A stretch of DNA of 64,000 nucleotides from Pseudomonas parafulva (GTDB lineage: Bacteria > Pseudomonadota > Gammaproteobacteria > Pseudomonadales > Pseudomonadaceae). Under the pieces are notes generated by a model that did not search any database, was not told the origin of the DNA, and was given only the letters and a program-made list of their open reading frames with translations. The position numbers and the translations under genes were made by a program. The first letter of the stretch is position 1. Every line of letters starts with the position of its first letter. Positions 16,243 through 26,427 of the stretch are shown piece after piece. The stretch covers positions 1,984,001 through 2,048,000 of the forward strand of contig NZ_CP009747.1 of assembly GCF_000800255.1 (NCBI RefSeq), given 5' to 3'.

Positions 16243-17391
16243 ATGACCGAGCATTTTCTACCCTTTTCTCGTCCGAGCATTGGCGAGCAAGAGATTACCG
16301 CCGTTGCACAGGTGCTCCGATCAGGCTGGATCACCAGCGGGTCGAAAAATCTGGAGCTCGAACAGCGCTTTGCCGAGTACGTGGGCGGCAAACATGCAGT
16401 TGCACTGTCCAGTGCTACCGGCGCATTGCACGTCACGCTGCTGGCGTTGGGGATCGGCCTAGCAGATGAAGTCATCACGCCTTCGCTGACCTGGGTTTCG
16501 ACAGCCAACATCATTTCACTGATCGGCGCCACGCCGGTGTTCGTGGACGTCGATCGGCACACCCTGATGTGCGATGCACAGCATGTACAGGCCGCCATCA
16601 CCCCGCGAACGCGGGCAATCATACCCGTTCATTTCGCCGGAGCCGCACTGGACCTGCGACCTCTGCGAGCCCTTGCAGAACAGCACGGCATTGCGCTGAT
16701 CGAAGACGCTGCCCATGCGGTGGGAACCGAGTATTGCGATGCTCGGATCGGCGCCAGCGGCACCGCCATCTTTTCATTCCACGCCATCAAGAACCTGACC
16801 TGCGCCGAAGGCGCCATGCTGGTCACCGACGACCACGCGTTGGCCGATCGCGTGCGGCGCCTGAAATTCCATGGACTGGAAGTTGACGCGTTTGATCGCT
16901 CGAGCCAAGGCCGGCGCCCCCAGGCGCAGGTCATCGAGCCAGGCTTCAAGTACAACCTGGCGGACATCAATGCGGCCATGGCGCTGGTTCAGTTGCGACG
17001 GTTGGAAGCACTCAATGCCAGGCGCCACGCGCTGGCCGAACAGTACACCGCTCGCCTGGCCGATCTGCCCGTCAAGCCGCTGGCTGTTCCGACCTACCCG
17101 ATCCGCCACGTCTGGCACCTGTTCATCCTGCGCATCGATGAGCAGGCCTGTGGCCTGACTCGCGACGCGTTCATGGACGCCATGAAGCACCAGGGTATTG
17201 GCTGCGGCATCCACTTCATTCCTGCACACCTGCACCCCTACTACCGCCAGGCCTATCCGGATGTTCGACTGCCGGAGAGTGAATGGAATGCTTCGCGGCT
17301 GTGCTCGATTCCACTGTTCCCCGACATGCAGAGCCACGACGTTGAACGGGTTGTTTCAGCCATCGAACACTGCCTGGAGCGCCGAGGATGA
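16243..17391 (+). CDS. arnB: UDP-4-amino-4-deoxy-L-arabinose--oxoglutarate aminotransferase
   Basis: A 382-residue PLP-dependent enzyme of the DegT/DnrJ/EryC1 family. It converts UDP-Ara4O to UDP-L-Ara4N with glutamate as amino donor. Visible features: N-terminal [20 protein letters not shown], the PLP-binding region [13 protein letters not shown] and [12 protein letters not shown], and the Schiff-base lysine in [14 protein letters not shown]. The family's full length is present. It opens the arn operon and its stop overlaps the arnC start (ATGA). A GAGG ribosome site precedes the ATG. A short leader inverted repeat (GGAACC, AATG, GGTTCC at 16198-16213) lies just before it. Confidence 0.96.
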   Translation: MTEHFLPFSRPSIGEQEITAVAQVLRSGWITSGSKNLELEQRFAEYVGGKHAVALSSATGALHVTLLALGIGLADEVITPSLTWVSTANIISLIGATPVFVDVDRHTLMCDAQHVQAAITPRTRAIIPVHFAGAALDLRPLRALAEQHGIALIEDAAHAVGTEYCDARIGASGTAIFSFHAIKNLTCAEGAMLVTDDHALADRVRRLKFHGLEVDAFDRSSQGRRPQAQVIEPGFKYNLADINAAMALVQLRRLEALNARRHALAEQYTARLADLPVKPLAVPTYPIRHVWHLFILRIDEQACGLTRDAFMDAMKHQGIGCGIHFIPAHLHPYYRQAYPDVRLPESEWNASRLCSIPLFPDMQSHDVERVVSAIEHCLERRG

Positions 17392-18398
17392 AGCCGGCAT
17401 CATTCAAACTCGTCTCGATCGTGATTCCGGTATTCAACGAAGAGGCAAGCCTTCCCCAGTTGTTGAGCAGGACGCTTGCCGCCTGCAGTCGTCTGTCGCA
17501 ACCGTTCGAACTCATCCTGGTGGATGACGGCAGTCGCGATCGTTCCTCGATGATCATGCAGGAAGCAGCCTCGGTCGAGGGCAGCCCGGTGGTGGCCGTA
17601 CTGCTGAACCGAAACTATGGCCAGCATGCGGCGATTTTTGCAGGCTTCGAGCAGTCCGCCGGGGATCTGATCATCACCCTGGATGCCGACCTGCAGAATC
17701 CACCTGAGGAAATCCCACGGCTGGTCGAGCAAGCCGCCTGTGGCTATGACGTGGTGGGCTCGGTCCGCGCGCGCCGCCAGGACTCAGCATGGCGACGCTG
17801 GCCCTCGCGGCTTGTCAATCGAGCGGTCAAGAGCGCCACCGGGGTGGCCATGCACGACTATGGCTGCATGCTGCGCGCCTACCGTCGCCCGATTGTCGAC
17901 GCCATGCTCAAGTGCCAGGAACGCAGCACCTTCATTCCCGTGCTGGCCAACAGCTTCGCCCGCCACACCTGCGAAATCCACGTCGCCCATGCCGAGCGTG
18001 AGCATGGCGAGTCAAAGTACAGCCCGATGGGCCTGCTCAACCTCATGTTCGATCTGCTCACCTGCATGACCAACATGCCCCTGCGCCTGTTGAGTCTGTG
18101 CGGTGCAGCCATGGCCAGTGCTGGCTTCGTGCTGGCCTGCGCGCTGGTGCTGCTGCGCCTGACATTTGGCGCGGCCTGGGCCGGTAACGGTCTGTTCGTG
18201 TTGTTCGCCGTGTTGTTCATGTTCAGCGGCGTCCAGTTGCTGGGCATGGGGCTGCTGGGCGAATACCTGGGCCGCCTGTACAGCGACGTCAGGGCGCGCC
18301 CGCGATTTCTGATCGAGCACGTTATCAGAGCCTGTCCTGCTTCGCGCCCGGTACCGCCGGAGCCTGCCAATCCGCTTCCTTCTGCCAGGGAATCCTGA
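17388..18398 (+). CDS. arnC: Undecaprenyl-phosphate 4-deoxy-4-formamido-L-arabinose transferase
   Basis: A 336-residue family 2 glycosyltransferase. It moves Ara4FN from UDP to undecaprenyl phosphate on the cytoplasmic face of the inner membrane. The N-terminal GT-A domain starts [17 protein letters not shown] and has the metal-binding [13 protein letters not shown]. Two C-terminal membrane helices are visible ([21 protein letters not shown] and [30 protein letters not shown]). It starts within the arnB stop (ATGA overlap) and ends 4 bases before arnA. Confidence 0.96.
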   Translation: MKPASFKLVSIVIPVFNEEASLPQLLSRTLAACSRLSQPFELILVDDGSRDRSSMIMQEAASVEGSPVVAVLLNRNYGQHAAIFAGFEQSAGDLIITLDADLQNPPEEIPRLVEQAACGYDVVGSVRARRQDSAWRRWPSRLVNRAVKSATGVAMHDYGCMLRAYRRPIVDAMLKCQERSTFIPVLANSFARHTCEIHVAHAEREHGESKYSPMGLLNLMFDLLTCMTNMPLRLLSLCGAAMASAGFVLACALVLLRLTFGAAWAGNGLFVLFAVLFMFSGVQLLGMGLLGEYLGRLYSDVRARPRFLIEHVIRACPASRPVPPEPANPLPSARES

Positions 18399-18402
18399 CG
18401 AC

Positions 18403-20391
18403 ATGAACGTCAAAACCGTTGTCTTTGCCTATCACGATATCGGTTGCACCGGCATCGAATCACTTCTCGAGGCCGGCTACGATATTTGCGCGGTCTTCAC
18501 CCACATCGATCAGCCTCAGGAACGGATCTTCTTCGGCTCCGTAGCGCGTCTGTGCGCTGAGCGTGGCATCCCGGTTTACGCCCCCGAAGACGTCAATCAT
18601 CCCCTGTGGGTGCAGCGCATTCGCGAGCTCGAGCCGGACTTCCTGTTTTCCTTCTATTACCGCCAGCTCTTGGGCGAGTGTATCCTCGCCTGCGCCAAGC
18701 GCGGCGCATTCAACCTGCACGGGTCCCTGCTGCCACGCTACCGAGGCAGAGCCCCAGCGAACTGGGCCATCATCAACGGCGAGACGCAGACCGGCGTCAC
18801 CCTGCACCGAATGGTCGGACGCGCCGATGCCGGACCGATCCTTGCTCAAGTTCCGGTAGCCATCGCCGAGACCGATACTGGTCTGAGGCTTCAACAGAAA
18901 CTGCGCGCAGCAACCATTGGCTTGCTGCGCGAAAAGCTACCACTACTGGCGGCCGGTGGTCTCTCAGAGGTGCGGCAGGATGAAGCCCAGGCCAGCTACT
19001 ACGGCCGCCGTACGGCCGCCGATGGCCTGATCGACTGGCAGCACCCGGCCAAACGACTCTACGACCTGATCCGCGCGTTGACCCATCCCTACCCTAGCGC
19101 CTATTGCCAGACCAGTGAGCACAAGTTGTTGATCTGGGACGCCGATGTCATCCTGGGCAACCTCGGTCAGCCGCCTGGCACGGTGCTGTGCGCCGATCCG
19201 TTGCGCATCGCCTGCGGGGAAGATTCGCTGGTGGTGCGCCATGCACAGCGCGGCGACCATGGTCTGTATCTCTGCGGTGCGGGCTTGGCCCGTGAGCTGG
19301 GCCTTGTGGAGGGAGCGTCGCTGAACGCGGCGCACCCGCCTGCAAAACGCCCGACGCGGGTGCTGATCCTCGGCGTCAATGGCTTCATCGGCAATCACCT
19401 GTCCGAGCGACTGTTGAGTGACGGCAACTACGAAATCCATGGCATGGACATTGGCTCGGATGCCATCGAACGGTTGAAGGACAATCCACAGTTCCACTTC
19501 GTCGAGGGCGACATCAGCATCCACAGCGAATGGATCGAATACCACGTCAAGAAATGCGACGTCGTACTGCCGCTGGTCGCCATCGCCACCCCCATCGAGT
19601 ACACCCGCAACCCGTTGCGCGTCTTCGAACTGGACTTCGAAGAAAACCTCAAGATCATCCGCTACTGCGTGAAGTACGGAAAACGCGTGATATTCCCTTC
19701 CACTTCGGAAGTCTATGGCATGTGCCAGGATCCGGAGTTCGACGAGGACAGGTCGAACCTGGTCGTAGGCCCCATCAACAAACAGCGCTGGATCTACTCG
19801 GTTTCCAAGCAACTGCTGGACCGAGTCATCTGGGCCTACGGGAAGCAAGGTCTGCGTTTTACTTTGTTCCGTCCGTTCAACTGGGTAGGCCCGCGCCTGG
19901 ATCGCCTGGACTCGGCGCGCATTGGCAGCTCGCGAGCGATCACCCAGCTGATCCTGCACCTGGTGGAAGGCACCCCCATACGCCTGGTCGACGGTGGCGA
20001 ACAGAAGCGCTGCTTCACCGATGTCGCCGACGGCATCGAAGCGCTGGCGCGCATTATCGACAACGAAGGAAGTTGTTGCGATGGGCAGATCATCAATATA
20101 GGCAACCCCGAGAACGAGGCGAGCATCCGCGAGTTGGGCGAAGCCTTGCTGCGTCAGTTCGATGCGCACCCGCTACGCGGCGAGTTCCCGCCCTTTGCCG
20201 GGTTTCAGTTGGTGGAGAACCGCACGTTCTACGGCGACGGCTACCAGGATGTCAGCCACCGCAAACCGCGCATCGCCAATGCACGGCGCTTGCTGCACTG
20301 GCAGCCGACCGTCGATCTGGAACAGACCATCGCCAAGACCCTGGACTTTTTCCTCAACGAAGCGCTCCGCGAGCGCGGGAGAGGCCAATGA
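18403..20391 (+). CDS. arnA: Bifunctional UDP-Ara4N formyltransferase / UDP-glucuronate decarboxylase
   Basis: A 662-residue two-domain enzyme. The N-terminal formyltransferase domain (about 1-300) carries the catalytic set N104, H106 ([13 protein letters not shown]) and D142 (GRADAGP). The C-terminal short-chain-dehydrogenase domain (about 315-660) begins [19 protein letters not shown] and contains [10 protein letters not shown] and [10 protein letters not shown], the S-Y-K set for oxidative decarboxylation of UDP-GlcA to UDP-Ara4O. Both halves are intact and the length is normal. The stop overlaps the arnD start (ATGA). Confidence 0.97.
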   Translation: MNVKTVVFAYHDIGCTGIESLLEAGYDICAVFTHIDQPQERIFFGSVARLCAERGIPVYAPEDVNHPLWVQRIRELEPDFLFSFYYRQLLGECILACAKRGAFNLHGSLLPRYRGRAPANWAIINGETQTGVTLHRMVGRADAGPILAQVPVAIAETDTGLRLQQKLRAATIGLLREKLPLLAAGGLSEVRQDEAQASYYGRRTAADGLIDWQHPAKRLYDLIRALTHPYPSAYCQTSEHKLLIWDADVILGNLGQPPGTVLCADPLRIACGEDSLVVRHAQRGDHGLYLCGAGLARELGLVEGASLNAAHPPAKRPTRVLILGVNGFIGNHLSERLLSDGNYEIHGMDIGSDAIERLKDNPQFHFVEGDISIHSEWIEYHVKKCDVVLPLVAIATPIEYTRNPLRVFELDFEENLKIIRYCVKYGKRVIFPSTSEVYGMCQDPEFDEDRSNLVVGPINKQRWIYSVSKQLLDRVIWAYGKQGLRFTLFRPFNWVGPRLDRLDSARIGSSRAITQLILHLVEGTPIRLVDGGEQKRCFTDVADGIEALARIIDNEGSCCDGQIINIGNPENEASIRELGEALLRQFDAHPLRGEFPPFAGFQLVENRTFYGDGYQDVSHRKPRIANARRLLHWQPTVDLEQTIAKTLDFFLNEALRERGRGQ

Positions 20392-21275
20392 GTCGGGTGG
20401 GATTGCGGATCGATGTGGACACCTTTACCGGCACGCGTGAAGGCGTGCCCGCGCTGCTCGATCTGCTCGACGCCGCTGCGGTCAAGGCCACCTTCTTTTT
20501 CAGCGTGGGCCCCGACAACATGGGGCGTCACCTCTGGCGACTGGCCCGCCCGGCATTCCTGCACAAGATGCTGCGCTCGAAGGCCGCCAGCCTTTATGGA
20601 TGGGACGTGCTCCTGGCCGGCACGGCATGGCCTGGAAAGTCGATAGGCAACAAATTGGCACCGATCATGCGGCGCGCCCAGGAGGCGGGTCATGAGATCG
20701 GCTTGCACGCCTGGGATCACTACGCCTGGCAAGCCCACGCCGGCCGATGGCCGGATCACGTTCTGGTCGATCAGGTGCGTCAGGGCAAGGAATGCCTCGA
20801 AGACATCATTGGCCAATCGGTGACCTGTTCGGCAGCACCCGGCTGGCGGGCTGACACCCCTATCCTTTCGGCCAAGCAGGCGCTCGATTTTCGCTACAAC
20901 AGCGACTGCCGAGGCTGCGGAATCTTCCTGCCGCTACTGTCCGACGAATGCCCAGGCACCCCGCAGATTCCTGTGAGCCTACCGACTTTCGACGAAATGA
21001 CGAGGCCTGGATTGTCCTTGAACAGCTTCAACGAGCTCATCCTCGATCAACTGACCGCCAGCCGCGATGGCGTCTATACCGTCCATGCCGAAGTGGAAGG
21101 CCGGAGCATGGCCAGTGGATTCGAACAACTGCTCAAACGCGCCGCCTGGCGCGGCATCGACTTCAAGCCCCTCGGTACGCTGCTGCCGCAGGATATCCAG
21201 AGGCTGCCGATCGCCCCTGTAGTACGCGGGGCGGTGGCGGGCCGCGAAGGCTGGGTGGGGGTTCGTCATACATGA
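20388..21275 (+). CDS. arnD: 4-deoxy-4-formamido-L-arabinose-phosphoundecaprenol deformylase
   Basis: A 295-residue polysaccharide-deacetylase (NodB) family protein that removes the formyl group from undecaprenyl-P-Ara4FN. The metal-binding motif 1 is LRIDVDTF near the N-terminus, and the HxxxH-like [11 protein letters not shown] follows; SAAPGWRAD is motif 3. ATGA overlaps at both ends place it tightly between arnA and arnT. An upstream in-frame extension lies inside arnA and is not used. Confidence 0.95.
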   Translation: MSRVGLRIDVDTFTGTREGVPALLDLLDAAAVKATFFFSVGPDNMGRHLWRLARPAFLHKMLRSKAASLYGWDVLLAGTAWPGKSIGNKLAPIMRRAQEAGHEIGLHAWDHYAWQAHAGRWPDHVLVDQVRQGKECLEDIIGQSVTCSAAPGWRADTPILSAKQALDFRYNSDCRGCGIFLPLLSDECPGTPQIPVSLPTFDEMTRPGLSLNSFNELILDQLTASRDGVYTVHAEVEGRSMASGFEQLLKRAAWRGIDFKPLGTLLPQDIQRLPIAPVVRGAVAGREGWVGVRHT

Positions 21276-22912
21276 GTCGCGTCCAACAGTGGTCACTGAT
21301 CGTCCTGATCTTCGTCCTGTTCTATGCCCTGCCGTTAAGCAACCATGGTCTATGGATCCCGGACGAAACGCGCTACGCGCAAATCGGCCAGGAAATACTG
21401 CTCAGCGGTGATTGGGTTTCCCCCCATTTCATGGGCCTGCGCTATTTCGAAAAGCCCATAGCCGGTTACTGGATGATCGCCGCAGGGCAAGCCCTGTTCG
21501 GCGAGAACCTTGTCGGGGTACGCATCGCATCGCTGCTCGCCACAGCCATGAGCACCCTGCTGATATTCCTGCTGGCCCAGCGCATCTGGCACAACCGGCG
21601 TACCAGTTGGCTGGCAGCGGCGTTCTACGCAAGCTTCGGGTTGATTGCCGGGCAGGCCGGTTACAGCAACCTGGACCCTCAGTTCACCTGGTGGGTCAAT
21701 CTCAGCCTTGCGGCACTGTGGTGCGCGCTTAACGCCTCAACGATCCAACAGCGACTCGGGCTGTGGGTGGTGCTTGGACTGGCCTGCGGCATGGGATTCC
21801 TGACCAAAGGGTTCCTCGCTCTGCTGTTGCCGGTGCTGATCGCCGTGCCCTACGCCGTTTGTCACAAGTGCTTCAAGCCACTGCTGAAGTTTGGGCCGCT
21901 CGCAGTGCTAGTGGCGCTGTTGGTGTGCGCACCCTGGGCGTTGAGCGTGCATGCCAGGGAGGCGGATTACTGGAGCTTCTTCTTCTGGCATGAGCACATT
22001 CGACGCTTCGCTGCCGAAGACGCCCAACACCTGCGGCCCTGGTGGTTCTACCTGCCCCTCATGCTCGCCGCCACACTGCCCTGGGCCGGCCTGCTCCCGG
22101 TCAGCCTCAAGCACGCGTGGCGCGAGCGCTCATCCGCCGACATGGTCTTCCTGGGGCTCTGGCTGGTGTTACCGTTCCTGTTCTTCAGCCTGAGCCGTGG
22201 CAAGCTACCGACCTACATCATGCCGTGCCTGATGCCCCTGGCACTGATGATGGCCCATGCCATCGACCGGCGCCTGAGCGAGCACGAGGGTGCAGCCCTT
22301 CGCTTCAACGGCTGGATCAATCTCGGCATCGCCGTGATTGCCAGCGGCGGCCTGGTCTTCGTGCAGTGGAAACAGCCTGTCTATGTCGATGAACCTCTGG
22401 CGTTAAGCCTGATAGTCATCGTCATCGTCGTGTGGGGACTGTGTGGTCTGGTCCAGGCAATCATGCCCATCCGCTTGTGGTATGCCCCGCTGTTGGGTCT
22501 TTGGATGCTGATCGCGATCCTGCCAGCGGCGATGCCCGCACGTGTGGTGAACAACAAGACACCTGACACGTTCATTGCCACGCATCTGCCGGAACTGATG
22601 AACGTAACGCACCTGGTGAGCAATGACCTGGGCGCCGCCTCGGCGTTGGCGTGGCTTACAAAAAGACCCGATGTCACCCTCTACGGCACCAGAGGTGAAC
22701 TGAAGTACGGCTTGTCATACCCCGAACACAGTCATCGCAGCGTCGCACCCGACGCCTTTCAGGCGTGGTTGCACGAGACACGAAAAACGGGATCGGTCGC
22801 CGTCGTACTGAGAAGCAAGGACGGCTCTGGCCGCCATCTGCCGCAGCTCCCTGGCGGCAGACGGTACGCATCGGGGCACTTGTCGCTCGTCATTCTCGAG
22901 CAGACCCCATGA
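21272..22912 (+). CDS. arnT: Undecaprenyl-phosphate-alpha-L-Ara4N--lipid A transferase
   Basis: A 546-residue GT-C glycosyltransferase of the inner membrane, acting on the periplasmic side to add L-Ara4N to lipid A phosphates. It lowers the negative charge of LPS and gives polymyxin and cationic-peptide resistance. The periplasmic-loop motif [16 protein letters not shown] after the first helix, [11 protein letters not shown], and a dozen hydrophobic segments are visible, followed by a soluble C-terminal domain. The start overlaps the arnD stop, and the stop overlaps the arnE start. Confidence 0.96.
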   Translation: MSRVQQWSLIVLIFVLFYALPLSNHGLWIPDETRYAQIGQEILLSGDWVSPHFMGLRYFEKPIAGYWMIAAGQALFGENLVGVRIASLLATAMSTLLIFLLAQRIWHNRRTSWLAAAFYASFGLIAGQAGYSNLDPQFTWWVNLSLAALWCALNASTIQQRLGLWVVLGLACGMGFLTKGFLALLLPVLIAVPYAVCHKCFKPLLKFGPLAVLVALLVCAPWALSVHAREADYWSFFFWHEHIRRFAAEDAQHLRPWWFYLPLMLAATLPWAGLLPVSLKHAWRERSSADMVFLGLWLVLPFLFFSLSRGKLPTYIMPCLMPLALMMAHAIDRRLSEHEGAALRFNGWINLGIAVIASGGLVFVQWKQPVYVDEPLALSLIVIVIVVWGLCGLVQAIMPIRLWYAPLLGLWMLIAILPAAMPARVVNNKTPDTFIATHLPELMNVTHLVSNDLGAASALAWLTKRPDVTLYGTRGELKYGLSYPEHSHRSVAPDAFQAWLHETRKTGSVAVVLRSKDGSGRHLPQLPGGRRYASGHLSLVILEQTP

Positions 22913-23259
22913 TCATCCTGCTGATACTCGCCACCTCGCTGCTGACCTGCTGCGGGCAGATCGCGCAGAAGTTCACGGCTCAATCCTGGGCGGCGCTGGC
23001 CAGCGGCACCTCGCGGTGGGCCATTCTGGACTGCCCCTGGCCATGGCTGGCATCGATCAGTCTGGTGCTGGGCCTGGGCTGCTGGTTGGGCGTGCTTCGG
23101 CACATGGATGTCGGTGTCGCCTATCCAATGCTGAGCCTGAACTTCGTGCTGGTGGCGCTAGCTGGGCGCTACCTGTTCGGCGAAGTGCTGCCAGGCCGAA
23201 ATCTGGCAGGCATCGCCCTGATCGCAAGTGGCGTGCTGATGCTGGGGGGGCTGTCATGA
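22909..23259 (+). CDS. arnE: Undecaprenyl-P-L-Ara4N flippase subunit ArnE
   Basis: A 116-residue SMR/EmrE-like membrane protein with four predicted helices ([80 protein letters not shown]). With ArnF it is thought to flip undecaprenyl-P-L-Ara4N across the inner membrane. The start at 22909 is set by the ATGA overlap with arnT. A longer reading from 22765 would sit inside arnT. Confidence 0.93.
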   Translation: MIILLILATSLLTCCGQIAQKFTAQSWAALASGTSRWAILDCPWPWLASISLVLGLGCWLGVLRHMDVGVAYPMLSLNFVLVALAGRYLFGEVLPGRNLAGIALIASGVLMLGGLS

Positions 23260-23663
23260 GCCCCCGCACAGGTCTGGCCGCTGCCTGGACGAGCGTGCTG
23301 CTGGTCAGCGCTGCACAGCTAGCCATGCACTGGGGCATGACTCGGCTGCCAGCGATTTGCGACTGGGCCACGTGGCCCAGGGGTGCAGTCGCCTGGGTAG
23401 CGGGCGGTGTCGTGGCCTACGCGGTTTCACTCGGCTTCTGGCTACGAGCCCTAAGCCAGCTGCCTCTGGGCAGGGCCTACGGCCTGCTTGGCCTGAGCTA
23501 CGCGCTGGTCTACATCCTGTCGGCCAGCCTGCCCTTTTTCGACACCCATTTCTCGGCCATCAAGACAGTGGGCGTGGGCCTGATCGTGGCCGGCGTATGG
23601 CTAATGAATACCTGCGGTGCGAGCCGCGACTGCCCTGTGCAGTGTTGCAAGGAGAGTCAATGA
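23256..23663 (+). CDS. arnF: Undecaprenyl-P-L-Ara4N flippase subunit ArnF
   Basis: A 135-residue partner of ArnE with four hydrophobic segments (AAWTSVLLVSAAQLAMHWGM; AVAWVAGGVVAYAVSLGFWL; AYGLLGLSYALVYILSASLPF; TVGVGLIVAGVWLMNT). The C-terminus carries several cysteines (CGASRDCPVQCC), not needed for the fold. ATGA overlaps with arnE before it and ugd after it. Confidence 0.93.
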   Translation: MSPRTGLAAAWTSVLLVSAAQLAMHWGMTRLPAICDWATWPRGAVAWVAGGVVAYAVSLGFWLRALSQLPLGRAYGLLGLSYALVYILSASLPFFDTHFSAIKTVGVGLIVAGVWLMNTCGASRDCPVQCCKESQ

Positions 23664-25048
23664 AAATCACGGTCTATGGAAGCGGCTACGTCGGTTTGGT
23701 TCAGTCCAGTGTGCTGGCGGAAGTCGGTCATGATGTCGTGTGCATGGACATCGATCAGAACAAGGTGGACGCACTGTCGCGGGGCCTGGCAACGATCTTC
23801 GAGCCGGGGCTCGAGACACTGCTGCGCGAAGGTCTGGACAGCGGCCGATTGCAGTTCACCGGCGACTCTCGTCTGGCTGCGGAGCACGGGCATGTGCAAT
23901 TCATCGCGGTCGGCACGCCCCCGGGGGCAGACGGTGCGGCAGATCTGGGGGCAGTCTTCGCGGTGGCGGATCAGATCAGCCTTCACCGCTCAGCACCGGT
24001 CATCATCGTGGAGAAATCCACGGTGCCGGTGGGTACCGGTGATCGCCTGCGCCAGCACATTCGCCGGCGACTCGACGATGCGGGGCGCTCACTGGAGTTC
24101 GAAATTGCCTCGAACCCGGAGTTTCTCAAGGAGGGGGCGGCACTGGCTGATTGTCGCCGACCCGACCGGATCGTCATCGGGACCGAGAGCGAAGCGGTGC
24201 GTCAGGTGATGCGCGAACTCTATGAGCCATTCAATCGCAACCATGACCGCATGCTGTTCATGACGCTGCGCAGCGCCGAACTGACCAAATACGCAGCTAA
24301 TGGCATGCTGGCCACCAAGATCAGCTTCATCAACCAACTCGCCGAACTTGCCGAACACGTGGGCGCCGACATTGAGTCGGTGCGTTTGGGCATGGGGGCA
24401 GATCCCCGAATTGGCTACCACTTTATCTACCCAGGCTGCGGCTACGGCGGCTCATGCTTTCCCAAGGACATGCGCGCGCTCATCAACAGCGCGCAGCAGG
24501 TGCAATGCCCGAGCGACCTGCTGGAGGCTGTGGAAGCGATCAATGGGCGGCAAAAAAGCAAGTTGTTCGAACGCATCAAGAGCTACTTCGGCGGCGATCT
24601 TACCGGCAAGGTGTTCGCGCTCTGGGGACTGGCGTTCAAGCCCAACACCGATGACATTCGTGATGCGCCCAGCCGAGTACTCATGGAATCACTGTGGGCC
24701 CACGGGGCGCGGGTCAATGCCTACGATCCAGAGGCGATGCTGGAAACCCAACGCGCCTACGGCCACGATGCGCGCCTGTCGTTGATGGGCACGCCTGAGG
24801 CGGCGCTGACGGGGGCGGACGCCTTGGTTATCTGCACGGAGTGGCAACAGTTCAAGGCCCCGGATTTCGAGGCAATCAAAGACCGCCTGAACGCACCGGT
24901 CATCATCGACGGCAGAAATCTCTTCGATCCCGAGCGGATGCACAGGCACGGTATCACCTACTTCCCCATTGGCCGTGGACGGTCGTGTGCCCCCTCAGAT
25001 GATGGACGTCTGTCGGACGGAGTGCCGGAGTCGCTTTTGGCCCAGTGA
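23660..25048 (+). CDS. ugd: UDP-glucose 6-dehydrogenase
   Basis: A 462-residue UDP-Glc/GDP-Man dehydrogenase. It makes UDP-glucuronate, the first precursor for L-Ara4N. The N-terminal NAD site is VYGSGYVGLVQSSVLAE. The substrate-binding region is SNPEFLKEGAA, and the catalytic Cys is in PGCGYGGSCFPKDM. The C-terminal domain has LWGLAFKPNTDDIRDAPS. The ribosome site AAGGAGAG lies in the end of arnF. It closes the arn operon, ensuring its own supply of UDP-GlcA. Confidence 0.95.
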   Translation: MKITVYGSGYVGLVQSSVLAEVGHDVVCMDIDQNKVDALSRGLATIFEPGLETLLREGLDSGRLQFTGDSRLAAEHGHVQFIAVGTPPGADGAADLGAVFAVADQISLHRSAPVIIVEKSTVPVGTGDRLRQHIRRRLDDAGRSLEFEIASNPEFLKEGAALADCRRPDRIVIGTESEAVRQVMRELYEPFNRNHDRMLFMTLRSAELTKYAANGMLATKISFINQLAELAEHVGADIESVRLGMGADPRIGYHFIYPGCGYGGSCFPKDMRALINSAQQVQCPSDLLEAVEAINGRQKSKLFERIKSYFGGDLTGKVFALWGLAFKPNTDDIRDAPSRVLMESLWAHGARVNAYDPEAMLETQRAYGHDARLSLMGTPEAALTGADALVICTEWQQFKAPDFEAIKDRLNAPVIIDGRNLFDPERMHRHGITYFPIGRGRSCAPSDDGRLSDGVPESLLAQ

Positions 25049-25165
25049 TCTGAAGAAAAGTCGGCGGGCGTTGATCGGGCATCTTGCGTAAAACGGCTGA
25101 TTTCCATGCAGCGCTCGCCCTGTTGTTCACGGTGGACTGAGCGCGGTTTGTCACCCGAGGTGCTT

Positions 25166-25888
25166 TTGAATCATCGACGAATCCTCATCATTGAAGACCG
25201 CTCCGAGGGGGCAGGCGTGCTGGCGGCCTATCTGAAAAGGGAAGGTTTCGAAACCACGGTCGTACACGACGGCATTCCAAGCCAAGCCCTATTTCGCCAT
25301 TTCGATCCAGCGCTGGTCCTGCTGGATATCACCTTGCCAGGAAGAGACATACATCGATTTCTCTTCGAACTGCGTCAAACCTGCCTAACGCCCGTCATCG
25401 TCCTCACCGCCGCGGCCGACGTCACGGAAAAAATCGGCGTACTGCGCCAAGGGGCGGACGATTACATTCTCAAACCCTATAACCCAAGAGAGGTTGCGGC
25501 GCGCATTCAGACTGTACTGCGCCGTGCTTGGCCAGCGCAGGCGTCGCGAAGCGTCCTCGAATGCGACGGCGTCTGGGTGGACCTCGACGCCCTGGTCGGT
25601 GGCGTGCGCACTGCCGACGGAGACTCGGTCCTGCTGAGTCTGACTCGGACCGAACTGGGCGTGCTGACTGCACTGCTTAAAACCCCCTACAAAGCTTTCA
25701 CCCGCGAAGAGCTGCTGGCGTCGAGCATGCCCGACAGCGATGCCCAGAGCCGCGTGATCGACACGCATGTCCATAATTTGCGGCGCAAGCTCGAAGCCGC
25801 AGGGGTCATGCAAGTACCGAGCACGGTCAGGGCCGTGGGCTACCGATTCAGGTCGGTGGCCAAGCTGCGGCAAATGGGCGCGCGCTAA
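25166..25888 (+). CDS. Orphan OmpR-family response regulator
   Basis: About 240 residues: a receiver domain (ILIIEDRSEGAGVLAAYL; phospho-acceptor Asp in LVLLDITLPG; Lys in YILKPYNPREVAARI) and a winged-helix DNA-binding domain (LTRTELGVLTALLKTP; RVIDTHVHNLRRKLEAAG; TVRAVGYRF). I chose the TTG at 25166 because GAGG lies 5 bases upstream and the receiver begins at once (NHRRILIIED). An ATG 20 codons earlier (25106) has no ribosome site. No histidine kinase gene is adjacent. It follows the arn operon by 117 bases on the same strand, so a role in arn control or in the genes to its right is possible but not shown. Confidence 0.85.
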   Translation: MNHRRILIIEDRSEGAGVLAAYLKREGFETTVVHDGIPSQALFRHFDPALVLLDITLPGRDIHRFLFELRQTCLTPVIVLTAAADVTEKIGVLRQGADDYILKPYNPREVAARIQTVLRRAWPAQASRSVLECDGVWVDLDALVGGVRTADGDSVLLSLTRTELGVLTALLKTPYKAFTREELLASSMPDSDAQSRVIDTHVHNLRRKLEAAGVMQVPSTVRAVGYRFRSVAKLRQMGAR

Positions 25889-25947
25889 AGCTTTTACAGA
25901 CTCACCCAGCTGCGGCTTAATAGCGCCGTCCCGCTCAAGGATGGCCA

Positions 25948-26352
25948 ATGCCCACCACGCGTCAAACGCCCCTGCTGCTGCTTGCCTGCCTCGTCGTGCT
26001 GTTCAACCTCCTGGCGATGCCGCTCGACCGCGCGCTACGCCCTCCGGCAGTCGATTCATCGTTGCTGCTGGGCAGTTTCTGCAGCCTGCATGGTGTGCAG
26101 AACCTGCCCAAGTCGGTGCTGGCGCAACTCAAGCTCGACCAGGCCGAGTTGTCCGATCAGCTCGACAGCACGCCTGCGCCCGGCGATTGCTGCTGCGGCC
26201 ACGCAGGCCAGGCCGCCTTGGCCTCGACCTATTTCAGACATCTGATCCCGCGCTTCTGGCCCGACGTCCTGCTCCTCAGCCCGGCGCCTGACCGGCCAGT
26301 CCCGCGCGAGCAACGACCCGCCCTCACACCGCGCGCCTCTCCCCTGGCTTGA
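25948..26352 (+). CDS. DUF2946 family protein
   Basis: A 134-residue protein starting with a hydrophobic segment (LLLLACLVVLFNLLAMPL) that is a signal peptide or anchor. Cysteines cluster in GSFCSLHG and in CCCGHAG, the pattern seen in DUF2946, a family often encoded beside copper-related TonB receptors. A proline-rich tail follows. Ribosome site AAGGA upstream. The TonB-dependent receptor gene starts 75 bases downstream. Function is unknown; a role in copper binding or sensing is an inference from the Cys/His clusters and context. Confidence 0.75.
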   Translation: MPTTRQTPLLLLACLVVLFNLLAMPLDRALRPPAVDSSLLLGSFCSLHGVQNLPKSVLAQLKLDQAELSDQLDSTPAPGDCCCGHAGQAALASTYFRHLIPRFWPDVLLLSPAPDRPVPREQRPALTPRASPLA

Positions 26353-26427
26353 AGACTCGTCCCTAGAGCACCGCGCTGCGCACTGCTGCGCGCGTGCACA
26401 CGACTGTCCTGCCAGGAACCGCTTTCC

